Assembly (NCBI RefSeq): GCF_019649055.1
Contig: NW_026570269.1
Span: forward strand, 248,001 to 312,000
Length of the DNA: 64,000 bases
Reading direction: 5' to 3'
From: Paramacrobiotus metropolitanus
Lineage: Eukaryota; Tardigrada; Eutardigrada; Parachela; Macrobiotidae
The position numbers were made by a program, and so were the translations under genes. Within the stretch, counting starts at the first letter, position 1, and each line of letters opens with the position of its first letter. Shown here piece by piece: positions 12,893 through 24,500 of this stretch. The notes below the pieces were generated by a model, which did not search any database, was not told the origin of the DNA, and saw nothing but the letters and a program-made list of their open reading frames with translations.

Positions 12893-14543
12893 CCTTTTTG
12901 ACAATAGCAGTACATATTATTACTTTACAAAATCTAATCGATACATCTGTAAACAACTAACGTTCGTTTGCTAACACCTGAGTGACTACATAAATTATTT
13001 TAAGGCCAAGCACAACAATGACAACATTTTTGCAAATGTGTATCCAGCACGCAACGACTGACGTTCCATCCACACATTTATTACATGCATAAACTGCGAG
13101 TGAAAAATTTCATTCAATTTCAGAATAGTTAGGTTTTATTGTATTAAAATTTGAAACTCTTTTGCAGTATATGTTTCTGGTTTTGACAGGTTTGGTGGAC
13201 TACCGTGCAGTTTGCGATCCGAAGCCACAATCGACCAGCTGGAGCCGCGTGCCTTGGGTTTAGAGGATTTCGCGGGTGTCTTTGTCTTGTTGGCCACCGG
13301 CGGTGCGGTGGGCATTCTCATTCTGGGATTGGAGCACGTTGTGTATCGCTGTCTTCCGCGTCTGAGACGCTCTCCCAAGAACAGTATTTGGCGTAGCCGA
13401 CATGTGATGTTTTTTTCGCAAAAGCTTTATCGCTTCATCAACTGCGTGGATTTGGTGTCGCCCAATTCCAGTGCCAAAGAATTTGCTTCTTCGCTCAAAC
13501 AAGGACAGGTAAACACCAAGTCATCGAATTCAGATAATTATGCGATGCGGTTAAACATAGTCCAAGATTCGATCAACGACAGTGAATCGTAGAGCTGTGC
13601 GTACCAGAAGTTACGCTTAACTGCAAAGTTATACTTAAGTGGTCAGAGAATGTTTCATATAAACGTTTTATTTTCTGTCTAGTTTATTGGAATGTTTCAA
13701 AAGAGTGTCAAGAAGCGCGCCAAGGAGGAAGAATTGCAGCAAAAGCGCACCCGCAACGCCGAAAACTTCTTCGAGACCATCCATGAGCTGACGCGCAATC
13801 TTCGCGAAACCCTTCCCGCCCAGTCGTCCACGGAAACCGACGACATCCTCGCCGACGCCCAGCCGACCTCCAAAACCCCACAAAACGGTGACCTTTTGCA
13901 GCAGCTCCGCCACATTGACAGCGAGAACGTTGTGAAAAACGCCGAACGGAAAAAACCTTCCATCTTATCCAAGAAACTCAGCCGGCAAGAACATGTCCAA
14001 ACGGGCTCATCGGAAACCGAAGATGATAACATCATCCGCTCCTTCCCGGATTTCCAGAAATCCATCAAGAAAGCGACGATCAGCGTGGGTTCACTAAAAG
14101 ACGCGTCCAAAGCTTCCACCAGCGCCATCAATATCCTTAAAGAAATACCGCGGAAGCCAGCGGAGAAACAAGCCAGTATTACACCATCAGATGCACCGAA
14201 GAAATCGGTGTGGGTGACCCGGGACGCGGCGACCAATAGCATGTCGGACGACGAAACCAGTAGCCCGACCACGCCCCTGGCGGCAGCAGCACCGGCCAAT
14301 AAGGCCGCGTCACCTTTGGACGAACACTATCCGTACACTTCACTACGGGACTGGGATGATGTGGATATTGAGGATATTAGCAAGCAGGATCTGATTAAAA
14401 TGTGGCAGTCAGCGGAATGTGATCTGCGACTACAGATACAGAAATTGGCGAAGGAGAAGAATGAACTGTTGGAGGAAAAGGGCAAGCGCGCCGGTCGACG
14501 CGATCGTGGCTCATTCAATACAAAATCAACTTCCATGCACTAG
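3743..14543 (+). CDS. NMDA-type ionotropic glutamate receptor subunit (GluN1-like ligand core, divergent pore), 15 exons
   Basis: Ligand-gated cation channel subunit of the plasma membrane. Exons: 3743-4159, 9414-10015, 10373-10590, 10650-10848, 11089-11430, 11645-11783, 11896-11941, 12024-12099, 12179-12252, 12276-12386, 12480-12627, 12711-12737, 12806-12846, 13190-13508, 13683-14543; about 1206 residues. The order is signal peptide, amino-terminal domain (to about residue 400), S1, M1 (about 570-592), pore loop (610-635), M3 (640-663), S2, M4, and a roughly 290-residue cytoplasmic tail. Family marks include CCKGLAMELL, SPFG, APKSW, SYTAN, DAFIYDAA and MENGFVDDL. The S2 half resembles GluN1 (SSAE, NGF-DDL). 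Exon 4 needs one extra base to stay in frame (see findings). All other phases agree. The pore N-site and the SYTANLAAF motif are altered. An unusual NMDA-type subunit of another class remains possible. Confidence 0.88.
4160..9413 (+). other. Large first intron of the glutamate receptor gene
   Basis: The 5.25 kb intron runs from a GTGAGT donor to a TAG acceptor, both in phase 0. The joined protein reads continuously from QPEMFR into DIAPDYYVP. It contains only short overlapping open frames on both strands with no recognisable domain, AT-rich stretches, and a 29-bp palindrome at 9120-9148. I see no nested gene. Confidence 0.6.
9120..9148. repeat. 29-bp near-perfect palindrome
   Basis: Two 14-bp arms (CCGTATGGATTAAT and its exact reverse complement) flank a single central T. 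It lies in the first intron of the receptor gene. It could be a homodimeric transcription-factor site (the core holds ATTA homeodomain-like half sites) or a remnant of a small mobile element. No flanking duplication is obvious. Confidence 0.7.
10888..10960. repeat. Tandem and inverted repeat cluster in receptor intron 4
   Basis: Two exact 20-bp units, AATATTTAGAAGTTCGTTAG, lie head to tail at 10888-10907 and 10908-10927. A shortened third unit is at 10943-10960. Between them, GAACTTCTAATA (10927-10938) pairs with its reverse complement at 10944-10955 across a 5-nt loop, so the transcript could form a hairpin just downstream of exon 4. Confidence 0.75.
11528..11606. repeat. 28-bp direct repeat, 51-bp period, in receptor intron 5
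   Basis: A 28-bp sequence starting GATTCTGATGCATGTGAG occurs at 11528-11555 and again at 11579-11606 with one mismatch. The copies lie in the intron between the M1 exon and the pore exon. This looks like a local duplication. No function is evident. Confidence 0.75.
12857..12892. repeat. (TA)n microsatellite
   Basis: An alternating TA tract broken by a single ACA lies in the receptor intron after exon 13. It is an ordinary simple repeat and likely length-variable. Confidence 0.85.
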
Positions 14544-14924
14544 GGCGCTCTCTTGACTCGCAAAGGGTGTTTTTTAGGGTGATAATTTATTTTTGACTGT
14601 GATGGCAGAGAAATCTGTTAATCTTTATTCGGTGCATACAATGCCAGTGAACAAAAGCTCTCATCTGCTGCGCGATGGCAGAATCATCTCACAAAATACG
14701 TATTAAAAATTTGAGAAGTTTGAGTTACGTATAGAAGTACTTAAAATGCGTTTCAAAGATAGTTATCAAGCACGACAAAATATAGCCATTCAAGGAGTAA
14801 TAACTGAAAATTAAAATACGCTAATAAAACGTCTTTATTTGTACAAGGTTATACCACACAAAAAAGCAGTTCAAAACTTCTTTAGTCAAAAATCTGCAAC
14901 GCTTATGCGGTGCAAAATGTTTCC
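14544..14924. terminator. Shared 3' region of two convergent genes with facing poly(A) signals
   Basis: The receptor gene (+) stops at 14543 and the astacin-like gene (-) stops at 14925, leaving 381 bp. AATAAA lies on the plus strand at 14823-14828. TTTATT at 14834-14839 gives AATAAA on the minus strand. The two signals are only 5 bp apart and serve opposite transcripts, so the two 3' ends probably overlap. Confidence 0.5.
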
Positions 14925-15731
14925 TTAAAAGTTTTCGGATATCCGTAGTCCATCTATAAAAGGTAGGGTTGTATTCGAGCAATATACAACAGGCTCTGGA
15001 ACTGATGTTCTGCTTACTGGAAAGCCATTTTGTTTAGTCAGGTACACCTTATTGTGGGTGAAAATAAGCAGTCGATTCCTTCCAATATCGAAAAAGGAAT
15101 TTACTTCGGTGGGCCATCCGGTGTGCTGATTCTGTTGCAATATCATCGCATTGTGAAACAACCTATTCTAGACACCGAGGAAAACAGCTAACAATCACCA
15201 GTAAATTGAATGGAGTCTTCGGCTGTAATCGATCCGAAATAAGGTCATACCGAACTATCGAGGACCCTGAAACACGAACAAGCAAAATATTGCATTGTTC
15301 TAATCCTATAGGTCTGTGTCTTGAGGTTAGTTACCGTTGGAAAAACTAAGAATGTTCGAGCTTTTAAACACGCCCTTAATCGGTAGCGGCACGCCAGGAA
15401 ACACCTGTGAAACCGGAGCTGTGTCAAGCAGCTGTTTGTCGCCTTGGCCGGATAAAATCCAAACTGATGCATTCTGCAAATTGTTTCCCATTAATCTCTT
15501 GCTTACATTGCATCCTCTATGAAGCGCCAACATGATTTCAAAAACTACCAAAGGTCACGCAAGAATGTACCTTGAAAAAGTATACATCGCTGTTTATTTC
15601 CGCAGCACTGTCGATATCCTTGGGAAGCAACTCATGGAACCGTTTTTGAATAGTATCCGATGCGACGTTCTTTGGGAAAAAAACGGTGGAGCCATTATAC
15701 ACTCCCTCGACCACTTCCCAAATTTTGTTTC
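14925..15731 (-). other. Hemopexin-like part of the astacin-like gene
   Basis: The exon at 15571-15731 joins in phase 1 to the astacin exon, giving NSIYIGNGNKIWEVVEG, then LLPKDIDSAAEI and DVYFFK. The next exon gives SVWILSGQGDKQLLD, VPLPIKGVF and NILSFSNG. The last exon gives GWPTEVNSFF, LLIFTHNKVYL and the stop. The recurring pattern Pro-x-x-Ile/Val-Asp/Asn/Lys-Ser/Gly followed by an aromatic beta strand is that of hemopexin repeats. In matrix metalloproteinases such propellers bind substrates and partners. Here the role is unknown. A 16-bp microexon (15251-15266), or alternatively a longer exon 9, links the last two blades. I could not decide between them. Confidence 0.6.
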
Positions 15732-18212
15732 CTGTTGATGGCAACAAATGTCGTTGTATATACTGATGCCGTACGAGTAGATGCTAAATGGCTAACATTA
15801 ATACCAACAAGCACACAGCCTGAGCATTACCATTTCCAATGTAAATGCTGTTCTTTGTTTTGAGGCCAAACGTTGGCATAAAATCCAATGATCCTTGGCA
15901 AAGAAGATTGTTATCCTTCGCTTGGGAGTATTCCTGCATTTGGCTAAATACTTGTTCCAGTGGCTTTTCGGGAACAAGTCGGTCGACAAATTTGGTCGAA
16001 ACTTTTAGATTTGCTTGGCAGTTATATGCGCTGTTGACCTTGGCGATGTCACCTGAACTTAACTGCTTCCGTTGGCCAATACGAGCGGACGAGGTGTGGC
16101 GGGGAATTATTGTCGCTAAACCAGCGGCTGCATCCTTGCTAAATGCCGTTGACGAATAATGCATGATCGAATCATAATCGTACGGAGAGTTAGCCGATTC
16201 CGGACTGTCGCTCAATGTATTCGCAGTAATGCCACATGACCGATCATCGGCTAAAACGTTTTTGATTTTAAAATCGTGCAGATCAACATTTTCTTGTCGA
16301 TGTGAAAAAGCGATTCAGGGTCATTCTTACCGATGCAAGCGACATGGTTCCAGTCTACGTCCACGTACGTATCTCGATCGGCTCGGGAATGTTCATGCAA
16401 AAACCTAAAAGCACAGAAATTAGATAAGTATTTATATAATAAGAATAACCGAGCTTAGGTGCCATCATACTGGTTTGATTTTTGCCATAATTTGTGCATA
16501 TATTAGCTGGCTCAAGCTATGTAATGTCATTGTGCAATTAGTGTTGTATCTATCGTTAATAGAACCTTACCCAAGTGTATGCATCAGCTGATGTAGAATA
16601 GTCCCGCTGACCTGCACACATTTGGAAGATTCCAAGTGCATTTTCTGTTCGCCTCCAATCTTTCCGACGAATGAAGCACATCCTCTTCTGGAATTGCTCG
16701 AGATGTGCAAATAGTCTTTTTGGGTTGTTCGGAGAACAAAGCGGATGCAGGTAAACTGGTGGAATTCCAGCATGGCATCGTGAATGAGAATACGTTCATG
16801 GCGGCTAAACTCGGCTTTGGGGTCAATCATAAAGGGTATGATACCGTTCGGCCATTTGGCAACCTTCGAGAAGCGGAAATGTGTAAGTATGCAGAAGCGG
16901 AAATATGTAATATAAGTCAGCCAAACTGTGAAAGATCTCGTACTAACTTGTAAGCTCTAATATACTGTCGAGGACTAGTAAGATTTACTTAGCTCGAGAT
17001 CTACGTTAGAAGCAATCTTTTTTCAGCTATATCAGGACACTGCGCAGTACTAGTACTTGTACTTTTATTCTAAGCGCTCACCTTTAGGGAACTGTTGTTC
17101 CATTGATGCGGCGCTACCAGTATATCGCCTTCTAGGACGGATTTTTCGAAATTGAGTAAATGGTCTGAAATAATGACTAACATTATAAACGAAGCATGCA
17201 AATCGAATTTTTTTCATAATCCCCGCAGCTTACCGTTGTGTTCCTCTGCATTAACTGTGAACATAAAGCATGATTGATGTAATTCTGTATTCCTTGTCTA
17301 TATATCACTTCGAGACGTTCTTAATTGTTATTTTTTATTAAACTCAGGCATTCTGTTTTGATGTACGTCTTTATGAATTTTTGTGATGTGCAATTGGATA
17401 AGTTTAGGCTGTTTAGCTACTACACTCGTAAATTATAAAACAATACATACGTATGCAACAACAAGAATATACAATCGCATTTGCCGTACACTTACTACTG
17501 CTACGATTAACACAATCCGTTTTGTGTAAAATACTTCAAGACACTGAAATTTCGTCAAGATTTCGTGTAATGTTTACCGTTTGAGCCCGGGTTAGTACTA
17601 TCCTGCTTCTGAAGCTGGTCGTTACTGCCGGTGTATCTGTCGGCCTCCACTGCAAAATATCATTTACAAGGTTGTAAGAAACTTACAATAAATTGTGAGT
17701 AGCTCACTTTGGTTGAAACTAGCAAGTACTAGTTAACCACAGAGTGAATTCCAGTAGCACTGGAAAGAGAATATTGGATAACGTGACGCTCTTCGAGATG
17801 TTGGACAAATCTGGGCCATCGGCATCACCTTGACTATAGCACTTTGCTGCGCTCATTGCAAATTAGAAAGATAATTGGAAAGTCTTTATGTTGTATTCTA
17901 ATAAGGCAGATCATAAATGATGGCGTTCAATGATTGGACAAGTTGAAATGCATCAAATCATGCATAATACGAGTACGATTGTGTGAATAATGTAATACGG
18001 CCTCAAGTAAGCTTCAAATCATTTGGTGCTGTTTGCAAAATTTGCAATAAAACAAGATCATTATACAATAATGTGTAACTGAAGTGAATATAGACAATAA
18101 TAATATTTAGCTTACCAATTAAATTCAGCCGCAGTGCTTCGTCAAAGCGGTCACAAATTAAGTATTTCATCCAGGATAACAATAAAATATATAATAAAAG
18201 CTGCGATGACAT
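14925..18212 (-). CDS. Secreted astacin-like pseudoprotease with C-terminal hemopexin-like repeats, 10 exons
   Basis: Exons in gene order: 18116-18212, 17578-17649, 17082-17164, 16571-16863, 16331-16404, 15831-16292, 15571-15731, 15335-15473, 15251-15266, 14925-15162; about 544 residues. The signal peptide (MSSQLLLYILLLSW) is followed by a propeptide with LEGDI, resembling the astacin aspartate-switch motif. The M12A domain (85-299) keeps WPNGIIPF, four cysteines at the usual places (FTC, RGC, SKC, YNC), the third zinc His and GFLHEHSRADRDTYV, plus the Met-turn SIMHY. The zinc helix reads HQLMHTLGFLH, with Gln where astacins have the catalytic Glu. Residues 300-544 form four hemopexin-like blades (PKDIDSAA, PLPIKG, WPTEVNSFF). 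The last two junctions (exons 9 and 10) are uncertain. Without the 99-nt intron at 15732-15830 the frame would instead end at 15784 with a short hydrophobic tail. Confidence 0.8.
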
Positions 18213-21200
18213 TTTTAAAATTACAACAACAAAAGCAGAAGAATTACAGTAGTTTTTATATTTTTTTAAATTAGGCAAATACTTTACTGCGCTGGGTGTG
18301 CGTTATGGATTCCAATGGTAAGCAGTATTTTTAAAAACGGTCTTCAAAACTGACAAGTTACCCAGAATATTCGAAAATGACAGAAGGCGGAAAACGAGGA
18401 GAATAAAAGATCCTGCTCTTTTGTGATTGAAATATATGAGCAGTGCTTTTTCTTGACCCGGCTTTGACCTTTTTGAACACTGCGTACGTACATAATTGTT
18501 GGTACTGCAAAGTTTCAAAAATGTCTGCCCACTCCGTGCATTCTTGTATAACGTCATTTAATATACATATAACGGGATGTTTTTTTGTAGATGCTTACTT
18601 CCGGGTATACTTGATTTTAGCCCCTGTTGGAAAAAAATAGTATGATTTTAGGCTAAACTACGCATTGCAAAGTACGCTAAACTACGCTCACAAAGTACGC
18701 ATTGATAAATTAATATATAATGGATGAGCTCGATTTCGCGCGCGCTATTTATTAATGGAATGAATATTGCGCATTGTTTTAATTACTCACCATGATTACG
18801 ACTGTTGTCAACCCAGCGCGTAAATACTCACACCGAACCGCGCCGAGTCCGTCAGTCCTAATTGAACACAAATTTGAACAAAATGCACAGACACGGATCC
18901 CTGTTTTTAACAACAGCTCATTGCATTTACATAGTCCGATGATATAAAATGATGATATCGTGCATTTATTGCAATTTTACAGACCTAATTAAGTTCTACG
19001 CACAAACTCGAGCGCTTACTGTTCATACGTAAATACTTTTAATTTAAATAAAAGTTGATGTGGTTTCACATGGAACGTTTGTGTGCACGGCAAGTGCGAC
19101 CCTGATGACAAGTTGTATCAAACGTATTGATGAAATACATGCAAAAACATAACGTCTGCGACTGCTGCAACCGGCACGTACTGCACGTGATACATGTTGG
19201 TGCTTTCATTTACGTTAATTACTACCTGACTGCACTAAGTGTCATGCATATTAATCAATTTCCCATCTGCAACATAAAAGAATGATTGCAAACAACTCTC
19301 TTTTTTGCCGCACACAGTGCCGGTTCGCATGTTTATGCACAGCAACCCTAGTACACGGTTAACAACAATGTGCGAAACCGATGAGAGGGGCTTGCACAGG
19401 AATGTGCGTTTTTTGTTCTAAATATAGCTTTTAAAAGATTTTTGGTATTCAAAGTCACAGCACGATAGCGCACGAAACGTCTATGATATGTAAAGAAAAG
19501 AACCGTAAATAATCGCAGAAAACTCGTTAGACATCCAAAAGATTAATTGCTTAAAAAAATTTGGGTGGGTTGACGATGTCCCATTACGACAAATCAGCTA
19601 AAATATTTTCCAACATTTAAGGAAACACCTCTAAGAAAATCAAAAAAATTGATACTTCTTACAAATATGCAAACTGTCTTGTAGGTTAGTTTACTCGAGA
19701 AACTGTTAAATTTGATCAAGCCAGCATAAACTACTGAGTAATTTGACATTTGTTGGTACTACGCGGTGTAGATTTTGTCGACAACAAACTGTCATCCATT
19801 TTAACTTCCGTTTCGGACAATGTAACAAAAATATATTTTGATAAATGATGAAACGATACATTATATAGAAACGTTCTGCAATTTGTTACACTAACCCCTG
19901 TTAGCATATGTCGCCAAGCAATGAAACACTGGTCCAGTTGGCGTAAGCAGCGGGAAAATTTCCTAAAAACTTCCTTGTTATTCTGCTCAAAAAATTAGCT
20001 CGCTGTCTGCGTTAACAAATGGGTTAATTGTGAATTGGACAGAGTTCTGAATGGTCTGAAACGCATCTGCGCCTGCCAATGCCCGATGCGGTAATACATT
20101 TATGGCTGATTAATTTTTGCGGTTTTTACGGAACTTATCAAGCAGTCGCTTTACATAACGGTTTAAAATGTTTGTCGGTTGAGGTATGCAATTAGCACGC
20201 TTGATTGTGTGTTATTGACTTTTTACCGAGTTTCATAATCGACGCGACAAGCAAAGCAGATATTGAACTTGAATTCCATGCGACTGTAGCCGACATATGA
20301 TTATGAAATTCCCACGCTGCAGTATCATGGAAAACCAAACATACCGCCTCTGCATTTATGCATAATTTAAATTAAGTTCTAAACTGTGGTTGGTTTTGGG
20401 TCCATATTTTACAATGCATGAAAATTTCGTAAAGAGATTTTGTAAGACCACTGGCAATATGAGGAGGCCAGCTCGCGTTATGTATAATTTTTCAATATAC
20501 TTTAATTACATGCGGCTGCCGCTTGTGAGCGCATCCGATTGTATTACGTATGTTGTGGGACTGCGGTTAGGGGCTCAAAAAATTATATTGTGAAAATAAT
20601 TATCATTTATACCCACTCAAAATGGTTGTGAAATCAGCACAACTAATGCATACGTATACATCCCACACGATTTGGAGCAAAACTTTCGCTGTATTCGTCT
20701 CCGAAATAAACCACAATCATGTAACCGTTTACGCCTACACTATTAACCACTAATAACTGTGAATACTGCTAATCAGTAATATTAAACTATTGACTATAAA
20801 ACTAAAATGTTACGAGAACTTGCAGTTACCAGAACTTACGGTGGTTGCTAAAATAATGTGATGATTGTGTGTACTGAGGCAGACGATGTGTGAAATGATG
20901 GATAAGCATGCCACAGCTTAGGGAATTAAATCTAAAAATAATATTATGAATTATTTATTGAAAATGTAATATTTTGCTCTGCCAGAACATTGCAAAGATA
21001 ATTTCATGCTGCATTCACTGACACTGCCTATTTTCTCGTTTTGGTATTTCAGGTTTGAGTTTCGATTTTAACGCTACCATTGCAGAACGTCGAGATAGTT
21101 CGTCAAATAACAATGGCCAAACTAATTAGGTATAAATAATTTAAAAACTGCCAAAGCCGTGAATTTGCAAAATGATGTAGCATATCAACCGCGAAAACAT

Positions 21201-21533
21201 TTGATGCATATTGAGGGTTGAAATTGCCGGGTTCGTCGCTACTGGCAGCACTGATGTGGCCGCGGGCGACGTTCTTTCACTCACAGGTGTTATGTTTGTA
21301 ATTACGAAATTCTTTTCTCTGCCTGGCATTGCAATTGTCTTGCAGGGCTGAATCATTCTAAGTGGGCAAAAAAGTGAAAGGCATATTTAATATAAAAATC
21401 TCACACACCGCACTGCATTCACTCAGACTCATTTCACTTTTCGACGCATTGTTCTTCTTTCTTTTGTGCTTACACCGGCCGCGATACAGTTTCGGTAGAA
21501 GCACACTGGTGAAATTATCCATTACCTGCAACC
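18213..21533. other. Divergent intergenic region between astacin-like and DM13 genes
   Basis: About 3.3 kb lie between the starts of two genes read in opposite directions, so both promoters should lie here. I found no convincing TATA box, RNA gene or coding exon. The open frames (for example 18303-18557 minus, 20390-20593 plus) are short and unrecognisable. A small direct repeat of CGCTAAACTACGC-like units occurs around 18650-18700. Confidence 0.5.
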
Positions 21534-24500
21534 ATGCTCGCCACACTCTTCAGTCTAGGTAATGTCCATTTATACTAATTAACAAATATCTGACAATGTT
21601 TGCATATATAAATATTGGTACTGACTAATATTTTTACTGGCAGTTTAAGGGAATAGGCAGAATGCCTATTTTTATGCGCCTATGCGACAACAAAAATAGG
21701 CAGAATGCCTATTTTTGTTGTCGCGCTGAATGAGCTTGTTGGTAAAATTTAATTATCGTATATTTTGTTTATTTGCTTTGCATTTGCGCATGATTTTGAT
21801 ACGGTTGTTGTAAATGCATGTGTGTGCAGGTGCATTAATATTAGCGGTACATGCCGATGATCCCAGTACATGGCTCGGCACCCTGGACACACTGGCGCAC
21901 GGTGTCAACGGGGAAGTGTTCGCCGAAGATGACCACACCCTTTTGATCAAATCCTTTGTCTATGATGGCGAGACGGATGACGGATTTTTTGTTATGTCCA
22001 AGGGAGAAAACCTGGAAGAACCGCTAGAGTACATTGCTGACGAAGTGGGCAGCCGGCAGAGCCTGGCCACGTACATGAACGAAGACATCCGATTGCGACT
22101 TAATCCCGGCAAAACCATTGCCGATTATAAATCCTTCGGCGTCTACTGCCAGAAATGCTCGGTAAGCATATCAGATAAATTTTAATTATTATCACTAATT
22201 TCACAAACCAAGAAATCACTGCAGTTGCAGCATGTGTTAGCATTTTGAAACAGAAAACGAAGGCACTCCGACTGCAAAAGCTGTTTAAAATTTAATTTAA
22301 AAATGTACTTTTGTATCGTGAGAAATTCGTCGGCGTCTTATGAATGAATTTATTTCAGCTAACAGTAAGCACCGGCGTTTTTGCGAAAATGAATGACATG
22401 CCCACAAACAATGCTAATTATTGCGATTAGCGGCACTTAGTCTTGGTATGGCATGAAGGCATGCAGGAAAAATTCAGAGAAACCTCTTTTGCTTACGGGG
22501 ATACCACTTGAGAAACACGTTTCACTTTCTCTTTCTTTTGTAAACAGCTAATTTTTCCGATTTGTTACATAACCTCGCTAACAGCATTGCATTTGGTGAC
22601 TTCCGCCTTTTTTCAACGCATCGTCGCTTTATTAAAATCACACAGTTCTCTAATTTCTAAGGCGAATGAGGGTTAAAAGTGAAGACATTTTAAAAACTTA
22701 AAAAATGAATAGTAGCAGCATCGTTCACTACTTTCAAATCGGTAATTAAGAATAACAGGTTCCTTGTCTTTACAGCAAGCTTACGGAATGGTGACATTCA
22801 ACAAATTCCCCAAACCGTTCGTGCGCAGCATGGTCTCACTGGGCAAACTCGCTAACACCGTCCACCATGTATCCGGTGAAGTGTTCGCCATTGATGAACG
22901 AACTCTGCTACTCAAAGGTTTCAATTACGACGGATTAAGTGAAGGTTTGTTGTTCTACATACATCTCGCTCTCCTCGTCCATACCAACACACCGTTGACA
23001 TGTTGAACCAGAAAACATGTACACATATTTATTGAAAACATAATCAACTCTACTTAACGAATACACTACCGCTAAGAAAAAAGAATTTCCCGCTCAATTT
23101 TGCTCGTTCGTGGCGACAGTAACGTGCGTACGTACGCGACGGCCACAACCTGACCGGTGATTAGTATGCGGCATATGTAGATGCGCGCGAATGTATTTGA
23201 CCTTTTACACTTTTAACTTTAAAGTGACACCTACAATTTTTTCCCTGTCAATTACGTAACCGATGACCTTACATAATTGCATACAAGACAATAGCAGACA
23301 GTCTGGTCGTTTTATGATTTTTATGATCGTGTTTAAAATTTATTGAACATATTTAGATGGTCAGTTCGTTCTTTACCATGATGGAAAGAATATCAACGGT
23401 ACCAGCGAAATCATTGACGATGAAGACGGTACGGATAATCCATTGGTCACCTACCGCGATATGGATGTCATTCTTAGAATCAAAGCCGGAAAGAAAATCT
23501 CGCACTTCCGCGGCTTTGCTGTCTACTGTGGCAAGTACAACGTAAGTATTCAAGTTAAATTTTAATAATTAGTGCAATAGATTGACACACGAAAACAATT
23601 TTTCTTAAAACTTCAACGATGTGTACTACTTACATCCATATAAGTGCAGTTCAAAATTGTAAAAGCCAATAATTATGCTGTAATGATAATTTAATGCCGA
23701 GCAAACGTCAAATTTTATCTGGTCATCATGCAGCTAGGTTACGGGTTCAAGGGTATAAGACAATAATTTTCGGGTTAATTAATGCAATCTTCTTGGCTGA
23801 TGACACTTTGCAGTGAAAGTGAGTAGATCAATAGACGAATTGTTCTTTCCGGTGGAAAAACTAAACGAGCAAATTATTCATTAATGTGATGAGAAATTAC
23901 CGGCAGTAAAATCACCATTAATCCAGTCATCGACTTCCGTCAGCTCATTTTTCTTTTCTTTCTTTTGCAATAAATCTAGTCACATAGATCCGCATGCATA
24001 ATAATATCAACAGTTATTAAACCAGTGAGATTTATGTGTTCACAGTCATGAGTAAAGCGAGTGATTTAATGCGTAATTAGCATAACACAACACAAATATC
24101 TGTTTCGAAACCTCTTTTCCCAGGACAGTACTTAAACTAATTCAAAAATCTGCCCTTTTAGTTATGATATGTAGCTAAGCCTTCAAAATATTTTAACAAC
24201 ATGTAAGAGAATAAATTTAATCGTATGACTGCAGTAATTAACATAACGTTTAATTACAACGCTTTACAGCTTAATTTCGGCAACGTTGACTTCCCGCTCA
24301 AAATGCGCATTCCTCGTGGTGCCAAGAAATCGTCCGAACGCCCGATTTTCCTTGGTCCGTTGGTGAACAACAGCCATAACGTTGGGGGCAACGTTTTCAA
24401 AATTGATGATAAAACCATCTTGATTACCCGCTTCACCTACGACGGCATGAGCCCAGGTATGCTATATTTCTCCCTGACTTTGTCAACAAATCTGTAATCG

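Noticed and set aside
13697-14299. Minus-strand open frame of 200 codons
   Set aside because: It is the antisense shadow of the receptor's last exon, with no start context, domain or splice support.
15784-16215. Reading the astacin exon through to the stop at 15784 as the true C terminus with a GPI-like hydrophobic tail
   Set aside because: A good donor at 15830 joins in the correct phase to an exon giving NSIYIGNGNKIWE and further hemopexin-like exons. The hydrophobic tail is only about 11 residues. It may still be a minor isoform.
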